Assembly: GCA_963816725.1 (NCBI GenBank)
Contig: CAWFMC010000005.1
Span: forward strand, 248,001-312,000
DNA: 64,000 nucleotides
Reading direction: 5' to 3'
DNA from: CAVSUB01 sp963816725
Lineage (GTDB): Bacteria > Acidobacteriota > Vicinamibacteria > Vicinamibacterales > 2-12-FULL-66-21
The notes under the pieces were generated by a model, which was given only the letters and a program-made list of their open reading frames with translations, was not told the DNA's origin and did no database searches. Of this stretch, positions 1 to 6,481 are shown in pieces. The translations under genes were made by a program, and so were the position numbers. Numbering within the stretch: position 1 is the stretch's first letter; each line of letters opens with the position of its first letter.

Positions 1-1
1 C

Positions 2-793
2 CCGCACGAGGTGGTCGGCTTCTCGGGCGGCACCAAGTACCTCTATCCCGGCATCGCGGCTCCGGAGATCATCCATTTCACGCACTGGCTCGGTGCCTTG
101 ATCACGAGCTACAACGTGATCGGGACGATGGATACGCCGGTGAGGGCGGTGATCAATCGGGCCGCTTCGTTCTTGAAGACTCCGCTGTCGCTCCTGGCTG
201 CCGTCGTCACTCACGACGGGGTCGCGGGGCTGTTCGGCGGTGACGTGCACGCGGCCTGGCGCCAGGCCGCGCTGCTCTCGTCGCGCCGGCACATCGTGTG
301 GGTGGACCGGCCGTTCGACAAGGTCGTCGCGGTGATGCCGGCGATGTACGACGACCTGTGGGTTGCGGCAAAAGGGACCTACAAGTCGGAACCCGCCGTG
401 GCAGACGACGGGGAGGTGGTGATTTATGCGCCGCATGTGGGTGAGGTGAGCCACGTGCACGGCAAGCTGATCGACGAGATCGGCTATCACTGCCGCGACT
501 ACTTTCTCGAGCAGTGGGACCGCTTCGGGCACTACCCGGGCGGCATTCTTGCGCATTCGACCCACGTCAAGGGGCTCGGGACGTTCGATGCGGCCACCCG
601 GACTGAAACACCCCGCATCCGCGTGACGCTCGCGACCGGGATCTCCCGCGAGCGCTGCGGTCGCGTCAATCTCGGCTATCTCGATCCCGCGAGCTTGAAC
701 CCATCGGAGCTCGAGTCCGGCAATGGAACACTCGTGGTGCCGCGCGCGGGCGAGATGTTGTATCGCGTCGGGCGCGCGCCCGACGCGGCGTGA
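2..793 (+). CDS. LarA-family nickel-dependent racemase/epimerase, C-terminal part (cut by left edge)
   Basis: The open frame enters from the left edge, so the true start is outside the window. The visible part is the C-terminal domain of the LarA/DUF2088 family, whose members racemise or epimerise 2-hydroxyacids with a nickel-pincer nucleotide cofactor. It opens with VVGFSGGTKYLYPGIA. The Lys of GGTK and the His 16 residues later have the same spacing as Lys184 and His200 of Lactiplantibacillus LarA, which bind the cofactor and nickel. A sugar kinase follows 39 bases downstream on the same strand, so a sugar acid (gluconate- or KDG-like) is a more likely substrate than lactate; that is inference. 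An internal GTG at 11 could be mistaken for a start but has no ribosome binding site. Confidence 0.75.
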   Translation, partial: PHEVVGFSGGTKYLYPGIAAPEIIHFTHWLGALITSYNVIGTMDTPVRAVINRAASFLKTPLSLLAAVVTHDGVAGLFGGDVHAAWRQAALLSSRRHIVWVDRPFDKVVAVMPAMYDDLWVAAKGTYKSEPAVADDGEVVIYAPHVGEVSHVHGKLIDEIGYHCRDYFLEQWDRFGHYPGGILAHSTHVKGLGTFDAATRTETPRIRVTLATGISRERCGRVNLGYLDPASLNPSELESGNGTLVVPRAGEMLYRVGRAPDAA

Positions 794-832
794 TCCCTCA
801 CGACCGCACGATCTTCATGGAGACGACAACGC

Positions 833-1915
833 ATGGGTAAGCCCCTGACCATTCCGGCGAACGGCGCTCTGGATTTCCTGGCGCTCGGCGCGCTCGTCCA
901 CCGCCTCGACCCGGGTGTCGTGCCGTTCCACAAGGCGCAGACCTGCACGATTCACGTCAGCGGCGGGGAGTACAACACAGCCGCCAACCTGTCCGACTGC
1001 TTCCGCGCCAAGGCCGGTGTCGCCACCGCTCTGGTCGACTATCCGATCGGCACCCTGATCGCGGAGCGCGTGCAGGCGATGGGGGTCAAGCCGTTCTACA
1101 AGCATTTCGCCCACGATGGTGCCCGCGGCCCGAACATGGCCACCGTGTACAGCGACCGTGGCTACGGTGTGCGTGCGCCGGTCGTGTTCTACAACCGGTC
1201 CAACGAAGCCGCGGCGCAGTTGAAGCCCGGCGATTTCGACTGGGACGCGATCTTCGGCGCCGGCGTCCGCTGGTTCCACAGCGGCGGGATCTTTGCGGCG
1301 CTGTCAGACACCACCAGCGAGCTCATTCTCGAGGGCATGCAGGTCGCAAAGCGGCACGGTGCGGTGGTGTCTTTCGATCTGAACTACCGAGAGAAGCTGT
1401 GGCGGGCCACCGGGGGGCACGGGCGCGCCCTCTCCACGCTCCAGCGGATCGTGGAGCACGTGGACGTGCTCGTTGGCAATGAGGAAGACCTCCAGCAGGG
1501 CCTCGGGATCGCGGGGCCCGAAATTGCCGCCAAGTCGAAGCTCGACTCGAGCGCCTTCGTTGCGATGATCGAGCGGGTCGTCGATCGCTATCCGGAGATG
1601 AAGGTCGTCGCCACGACCTTGCGCGACGTGCATTCGTCGAACCGGCATAGCTGGGGTGCCGTCGCGTGGATCGACGGTAAGGCCTACGTCGCCCCGGTCT
1701 GCGAACTCGACGTCTACGACCGTGTGGGCGGCGGCGACAGCTTCGCCGCCGGGCTCTTCTACGGGCTGATGAACGGCGAGTCGCCGGAAGAATCGGTCAA
1801 GCTTGGCTGGGCCCACGGCGCGCTGGCCACCACGTTCCCGGGCGATACGACAATGGCGACGCTGGAACAGGTGCGGGCGTTGGCAAAGGGAGGGTCGGCG
1901 CGGATTCAGCGGTGA
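833..1915 (+). CDS. PfkB-family sugar kinase, 2-keto-3-deoxygluconate kinase-like
   Basis: This 360-residue protein is a ribokinase/PfkB-fold kinase that phosphorylates a sugar or sugar acid using ATP. The second PfkB signature is clear near residues 298-310 (YDRVGGGDSFAAGLFYG): the Asp of GGGD is the catalytic base and the glycines form the anion hole. The more usual GAGD is GGGD here, a change also seen in KDG-kinase-like members. The N-terminal substrate lid is present, with SGGEYNTAANLS near residue 45. It begins 39 bases after the LarA-like gene and is probably co-transcribed with it. Together they suggest interconversion and phosphorylation of an aldonic or ketodeoxy sugar acid. The family call is firm; the substrate is a guess. 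Confidence 0.8.
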   Translation: MGKPLTIPANGALDFLALGALVHRLDPGVVPFHKAQTCTIHVSGGEYNTAANLSDCFRAKAGVATALVDYPIGTLIAERVQAMGVKPFYKHFAHDGARGPNMATVYSDRGYGVRAPVVFYNRSNEAAAQLKPGDFDWDAIFGAGVRWFHSGGIFAALSDTTSELILEGMQVAKRHGAVVSFDLNYREKLWRATGGHGRALSTLQRIVEHVDVLVGNEEDLQQGLGIAGPEIAAKSKLDSSAFVAMIERVVDRYPEMKVVATTLRDVHSSNRHSWGAVAWIDGKAYVAPVCELDVYDRVGGGDSFAAGLFYGLMNGESPEESVKLGWAHGALATTFPGDTTMATLEQVRALAKGGSARIQR

Positions 1916-1968
1916 CCCGGCCTCGCGTTGATGGTCGCGGTTGTCGACCTGACTCCTAGACACAAGCA

Positions 1969-1992
1969 GCGGCTCCGTGTGTATGGAGCCGC
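1969..1992 (+). terminator. Hairpin 54 bases after the sugar kinase, possible terminator
   Basis: GCGGCTCC (1969-1976) and GGAGCCGC (1985-1992) form a perfect 8-bp stem around an 8-base loop. No T-tract follows, so a factor-independent terminator is only possible, not shown. Confidence 0.35.
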
Positions 1993-2671
1993 GCCAACGC
2001 AACTGTCTGCCCGTGCCTGATAACGCGTCGACGGCGCCCGTGCAGGTCGGCGCGTCACCGGTTGCGCGGGCCTCGCGCCGTTCCGACCGCCGACACCGGG
2101 ACCAATTGAAGCGCGAACGCGGGCGACAGCGAGCCGGTCGTCGCGAGCGTCGTCCGCGAGGACGATCGCACGGCCGCACGCGCGGTTCGCAACGCGGCGA
2201 AGAACGGTTACTCGCTACACCACGGCGGCGGTCGACGCGCGGAGGTCATTGGCGGTTTGCTTCTTCCAACCCGCCGGGTGTCCCCAGGACGAGAACGGTA
2301 CGGCCGCTGCATCGAGGGTAGAACTGCGCGGCGTAGCCACAGGCAGGCCACGTGGTGCAGTGCAGCATCCACAAAAGTCGAGTGTCTCGCCAGTCTTCTC
2401 ACTCCGAAAACACAGCGCCGCGGTTGGCTTCAGAGCAGACGGGAACCACGGACCCGTCGCGGGTAACATGTTCCCGCCCTCTGTAGCCTTGGACCGAGCG
2501 TGCTCTGGGTATTGAGTTCCCGTGCTTACCAGCCTGGAGCAGGCTTCCCCGAACGACATCCTGCCCAATCGTCGAAACGCTGAGCAAATCGTCGCGACTG
2601 TGATCTCACACCGTTGGCATCGCCCTTGGTAAGGCCGGGTGTCGAGAGGTCGGAGGGAGGGGGTCACACGA
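1993..2671. other. Gene-free stretch with several hairpins
   Basis: I see no credible gene here. Open frames in it (for example 1977-2321, very Arg-rich, or a 207-residue minus frame from 2838) have no recognisable motif and no ribosome binding site. Two structured points stand out. At 2440-2476, CGGGAAC pairs with GTTCCCG around an inner CCCG/CGGG stem. At 2531-2545, AGCCTG pairs with CAGGCT around GAG. The region ends in the strong ribosome binding site of the next gene. Confidence 0.5.
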
Positions 2672-4066
2672 ATGGGTGAAGTCCTGTACGCCCCTGTTAC
2701 TTCGAGAAAGGCGCAGGGGCGCGGAGCTGACCGCCGGCGGGGAGCGCCGGCGCTATTGCAGTCGGTCATCAGCGCCCTGGCCACGGGCCCCGGGTCGCTG
2801 TCGATGCGGCAGCGGTTCGAGCACGAGTTGAAGGGCATGGTCCGGGCTCGGACGGTCGCGCTCTACGACGGCCCGTCCGTCGGGCCGTCGGCCCTGGGGG
2901 CGACATCGTTCGAGGTGCCGGGCCTCACGCCGGGCCGCGGGGCGCGGATCGACGTGACCTTCGAGCCGGGGCGGACACTCGACGGCTGGACCTGTGAGCT
3001 GCTCGATGCGGCGACGCATGTCGCCGCGCTGGTCCTGGAGTTGGAGCGGGCGAGCGGCCGGCCGCCGCAGTTCGCGCGCATCCGCCGCGACGACGTTGCG
3101 CCGATTGTCGGCTCGAGCCGGGCGATGCGCGACGTGCGCGAGCGGATCGAGCGGCTGGCCCCGACGCCGTACATCGTCCTCGTGGAAGGCGAATCGGGCA
3201 CCGGTAAGGAGCTGGTCGCACGGCAGCTCCACGATCTGAGTGGCCGACGCAAGGGGCCGTTCGTCGCGGTGAACTGCGCCGCGATCGTCGAAACGCTGCT
3301 CGAAGCGGAGCTGTTCGGGATCGAGGATCGCACGGCGACCGGCGTGCGCGGCCGCCGCGGCAAGTTCGAGCACGCGCACGAGGGCACGCTGTTCCTCGAC
3401 GAGGTGTCGGACCTCTCGCCGGCGGCGCAGGCGAAGCTGCTGCGCGCGATCCAGGACCTTGCAGTGGAACGCGTGGGCGGCACCGGCGCCAAACCCGTCG
3501 ACATCCGCATCATCGTCGCTACCAACAAACCATTGGCGGCGCTGGTGCAGCAGGGCCAGTTCCGGCTCGATCTGTACTACCGGTTGGGCGGCGTCGAAAT
3601 CGAGGTGCCGCCATTGCGGGCCCGGCGCGAAGACATCGCCGAGCTCGCGCGCCACTTTCTCCGGCGGCAGCACGGCGTGCGGCCGCTGGAGCTCTCGGCG
3701 GCGGCATCCGACGTGTTGACGGCGTATCACTGGCCGGGCAACGTGCGGGAGCTGGAGCGCGTCATCGAACGGGCCGTCGCATTCGCCGCGTCCGACCTCA
3801 TCGAGCCGGATGACCTGCCGCCGGCCCTGCTCGGCGGCTATGCTGACGTCCTGATCCCCTCATTTCGTGCCGGCGAGACGATGAGGGCGTGGGGGAGCCG
3901 GTACGCGCGGCTCGTGATGAAGCGCTGCGAGAACAACAAGCGGCGCGCCTGCCGCGAGCTCGGCATCTCCTATCACACCCTCAATGCCTATCTGCGCTTC
4001 CAGCCCGGTGTGGACGAGGACCCGATCTCCGACGCAGGCGAGGCGGACTCCGCTGCGGACGCCTGA
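2672..4066 (+). CDS. Sigma-54-type AAA+ regulator with GAF-like input domain and degenerate GAFTGA loop
   Basis: This 464-residue regulator has three parts. Residues 25-125 look like a GAF-type sensory domain. Residues 145-370 are an AAA+ sigma-54 interaction domain with Walker A GESGTGKE (173-180), Walker B GTLFLDE and a WPGNVREL sensor segment. A Fis-type helix-turn-helix lies near 405-440 (NNKRRACRELGISYHTLN). The loop that normally reads GAFTGA and touches sigma-54 is replaced by RTATGV (220-225) inside FGIEDRTATGVRGRRGKF. This raises doubt that it activates sigma-54 promoters in the classical way. ATG 2672 is preferred over GTG 2639 because GGAGGGAGGGGG lies 9 bases upstream of it. No receiver domain is present. 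Confidence 0.85.
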   Translation: MGEVLYAPVTSRKAQGRGADRRRGAPALLQSVISALATGPGSLSMRQRFEHELKGMVRARTVALYDGPSVGPSALGATSFEVPGLTPGRGARIDVTFEPGRTLDGWTCELLDAATHVAALVLELERASGRPPQFARIRRDDVAPIVGSSRAMRDVRERIERLAPTPYIVLVEGESGTGKELVARQLHDLSGRRKGPFVAVNCAAIVETLLEAELFGIEDRTATGVRGRRGKFEHAHEGTLFLDEVSDLSPAAQAKLLRAIQDLAVERVGGTGAKPVDIRIIVATNKPLAALVQQGQFRLDLYYRLGGVEIEVPPLRARREDIAELARHFLRRQHGVRPLELSAAASDVLTAYHWPGNVRELERVIERAVAFAASDLIEPDDLPPALLGGYADVLIPSFRAGETMRAWGSRYARLVMKRCENNKRRACRELGISYHTLNAYLRFQPGVDEDPISDAGEADSAADA

Positions 4067-4091
4067 GGGACATCGCTGACAGCCGCCCCGT

Positions 4092-4642
4092 CTACAGCTT
4101 CAGCCGCAGTGTCCAGCGGCGCGACGGATCGGCGTCGCAGTTGAACTGCAAGGCCGTGACGTTGTTGTCGGTGCTGATGCCGCCGGCAATCGTCAGGCAT
4201 TTGTTGGTTGGACGTTGCGGATCTGGTAGACGCCCGCGCCGGTCACGTCGACCACCCCCCATGTCCGGGACGGATGGGTGTCGCACTCGAACTGGAGTGC
4301 CGTGACGTTGTTGTCGGTGCTCACCCCGCCGGCGATGGTGAGGCACTTGCGGGTCTGCACGTTGACGATCTGAAACACGTCGGCGCCACCAGCCGGCGTC
4401 AACACCCATCGGCGTGACGGGTCACTGTCGCAGTCGAACTGCACCGCCTCGACATTGTTGGCCGTGCTGACGCCGCCCGCGATGGTCAGGCACTTCGTCG
4501 TCTTGGTGTTGATGATCAGCAGTTCACTCGAGCCGGCGCCAGACGACGAAGCGATGAGCGGATGGTTGACGACCGCAAGGCTCGCGGCCGCGGCCGTCGC
4601 ACTGACGAGGACGGCCTGGCGAACGATCGAGTGGATGGTCAC
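4092..4642 (-). pseudogene. Secreted ricin-type beta-trefoil lectin, interrupted by a -1 frameshift
   Basis: The minus strand encodes an N-terminal hydrophobic export signal followed by three near-identical repeats of about 45 residues. Each contains KCLTIAGGxST, NNVxAxQFxCD and SRxW, the QxW-type repeat of a ricin/CBM13 carbohydrate-binding trefoil. GTG 4642 is chosen because AGGGGG lies 8 bases upstream. Two repeats are in one frame, which ends in ...IRNVQPTNA. The third (KCLTIAGGISTDNN...TLRLKL) is in another frame ending at 4092. Restoring one A near 4204-4211 gives IRNVQTNKCLTIAGG, matching the other two repeats, and a protein of about 183 residues. It may be a sequencing error. The gene is convergent with the AAA+ regulator, 25 bases away. 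Confidence 0.75.
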
Positions 4643-4978
4643 GAGCGTCCCCCTGCAGCGATGGTTCACTAAGGCCAGGTGGTGGCCGCGCCACCAACCT
4701 GGGTGCCGCGGTGTGCGGCGCGGCACCAGTCGGCGGCGCCTGGCTCCCGGCTCTGGGCGCCCTGATGTCCCGCACTGGAGAAACGCCGCGAGGCGGCGTT
4801 CTGAACACCGATTCGGCGGCCCGCCCGTTCTTGACCCATCCGCGGGCGCATAGTACCGTTGTCGAGATACGCCCGCACCCGCAGGCGCGCCCGTGCGCAG
4901 CGGCGCGGCACCCTTGTCACGACGGCGGATCCCGCAGGTGGCCGGCAGCAGCGTGCTGGCCGATCGCTGATCGACACG
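4643..4978. other. Divergent intergenic region between lectin and gcvT, with two strong hairpins
   Basis: No gene seen. GGTGCCGCG (4702-4710) and CGCGGCACC (4719-4727) form a perfect 9-bp stem with an 8-base loop. AACGCCGC (4782-4789) and GCGGCGTT (4793-4800) form an 8-bp stem with a GAG loop. Promoters for both flanking genes should lie here. I looked for and did not find the conserved core of a glycine riboswitch ahead of gcvT. Confidence 0.45.
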
Positions 4979-6094
4979 ATGGCCCAAGCGCCCACCGGCT
5001 CGCTCAAAAAGACGCCGCTCCACGCCCGACACCGCTCGCTTGGGGCTCGCATGGTCGAGTTCAGCGGGTGGGATATGCCGGTCGAGTACAGCGGCATCAG
5101 CGAGGAGCACCTGGCGGTGCGCACCCGCGCCGGGGTGTTCGACGTCAGCCACATGGGGGAGATCGAGATTGCCGGCAAGGATGCGCTTGCCGCGGTCCAG
5201 CAGATCACCTCGAACGACGCCTCCAGACTCGCGGACGGTCAGGCGCAGTACTCGGCGCTCACCACGCCGGAAGGCACGTTTGTCGACGATGTGCTGACAT
5301 ACCGGTTGAACGGCGAGCATTTCATGCTGGTCGTGAACGCCTCGAACATCATCAAGGACTTCACCTGGATTGCGGCCCGGGTCGGCGCGGCCGGCGATGC
5401 CGTCGCGGTCAACACCAGTTCCCGCTACGCGCTGATCGCGATTCAGGGCCCCGCGGCGCGCGACGTGCTCCAGCCGTTGACCGCGGTCTCGCTCGGTGCC
5501 ATCAAGTACTACTGGTTCACCACTGGCGAGGTGGCCAATGTCCGTGCCACGGTGTCACGCACCGGCTACACCGGCGAGGACGGCTACGAGATCTTCGTGC
5601 CGCCGGCCCAGGCCGAGCGGGTGTGGGACGCGATCCTGCGCTCGGGCGCGTCCGCCGGCGTCGTGCCTGCCGGTCTCGGGGCGCGCGACACGTTGCGTCT
5701 CGAAGCCGGCATGCGTCTCTACGGCAACGACATGGACGAGACGACCACCGTGCTCGAGGCCGATCTCGGCTGGATCGTCGGCTGGAAGAAGGGCGACTTC
5801 GCGGGAGCCGAGGTCCTGCGCCGGCAGAAGCAGGACGGGGTCACCCGCAAGCTGGTCGGGTTCGAAGTGCTGGATCGTGGGATCGCGCGCCACGGTCACG
5901 ACGTCTACGTCAATGGGGCGAAAGCCGGAGTCGTCACCAGCGGCACGCAGACGCCGTATTTGAAGAAGGCGATCGGCATGGCCTACCTGCCGATCGCGCA
6001 CACCGCTAACGGGACCGAGTTCGAGGTTGATTGCCGCGGCCGCCGGCTGCGGGCGGTCGTCGTGCCGACGCCGTTCTACAAGCGAGCCAAATAG
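4979..6094 (+). CDS. gcvT: Aminomethyltransferase, T-protein of the glycine cleavage system
   Basis: GcvT moves the methylene group from the lipoyl-bound aminomethyl intermediate on GcvH to tetrahydrofolate, releasing ammonia and 5,10-methylene-THF. The 371-residue protein is the normal family length and starts with the typical LKKTPLHARHRSLGARMVEF. The motifs GVFDVSHMGE, SRTGYTGEDGYEIF and GLGARDTLRLEAGM (folate- and substrate-pocket segments) are all present. ATG 4979 is preferred because the in-frame extension upstream to 4859 is Arg-rich and unlike the family. It is the first gene of a gcvT-gcvH-gcvP operon, with 21 bases to gcvH. Confidence 0.95.
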   Translation: MAQAPTGSLKKTPLHARHRSLGARMVEFSGWDMPVEYSGISEEHLAVRTRAGVFDVSHMGEIEIAGKDALAAVQQITSNDASRLADGQAQYSALTTPEGTFVDDVLTYRLNGEHFMLVVNASNIIKDFTWIAARVGAAGDAVAVNTSSRYALIAIQGPAARDVLQPLTAVSLGAIKYYWFTTGEVANVRATVSRTGYTGEDGYEIFVPPAQAERVWDAILRSGASAGVVPAGLGARDTLRLEAGMRLYGNDMDETTTVLEADLGWIVGWKKGDFAGAEVLRRQKQDGVTRKLVGFEVLDRGIARHGHDVYVNGAKAGVVTSGTQTPYLKKAIGMAYLPIAHTANGTEFEVDCRGRRLRAVVVPTPFYKRAK

Positions 6095-6115
6095 GATCCG
6101 CGGGAGTTCAGTGGC

Positions 6116-6481
6116 ATGTATCCGAGCGACCTGAAGTACACGAAAGAGCACGAGTGGGTGAAGATCACGGGCGCCGAGGCGCGCGTCGGCATCACCGATT
6201 ACGCCCAGAAGCAGCTCGGCGACGTGGTGTATCTGGAGCTGCCCGAAGTCGGCCGGATGCTGACACAGGGAGACGTGTTCGGGACGATCGAGTCGGTGAA
6301 GGCCGTGTCAGAGCTGTACGCGCCGGTCAGCGGCGAGGTCACGGCGATCAACCAGGCGCTGACCCAGAAACCGGAGTCGGTCAACTCGGCGCCCCACGAC
6401 TCCTGGATGATCGAGATCAAAGTTTCCGGTGAATCGGGCGACCTGCTCGACGCCGCGCAGTACTCCGAGCTCACGAAGTGA
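6116..6481 (+). CDS. gcvH: Lipoyl carrier H-protein of the glycine cleavage system
   Basis: GcvH carries the lipoyl arm that shuttles the aminomethyl group from GcvP to GcvT. The 121-residue protein is full length. The lipoylation site is Lys62 within GTIESVKAVSELYAP, the standard ESVKA motif, and the N-terminus YTKEHEWV is family-typical. Its TGA overlaps the GTG start of gcvP (GTGA), so the two are probably translationally coupled. Confidence 0.96.
   Translation: MYPSDLKYTKEHEWVKITGAEARVGITDYAQKQLGDVVYLELPEVGRMLTQGDVFGTIESVKAVSELYAPVSGEVTAINQALTQKPESVNSAPHDSWMIEIKVSGESGDLLDAAQYSELTK

Noticed and set aside
1977..2321. Arg-rich 114-codon frame
   Set aside because: More than a quarter Arg, no ribosome binding site, no family resemblance; typical of out-of-frame GC-rich DNA.
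2215..2838. 207-codon minus-strand frame
   Set aside because: It runs into the regulator's coding region, has no recognisable motif and no plausible start signal.
4643..4978. Glycine riboswitch upstream of gcvT
   Set aside because: The conserved core sequences were not found; only GC-rich hairpins are present.
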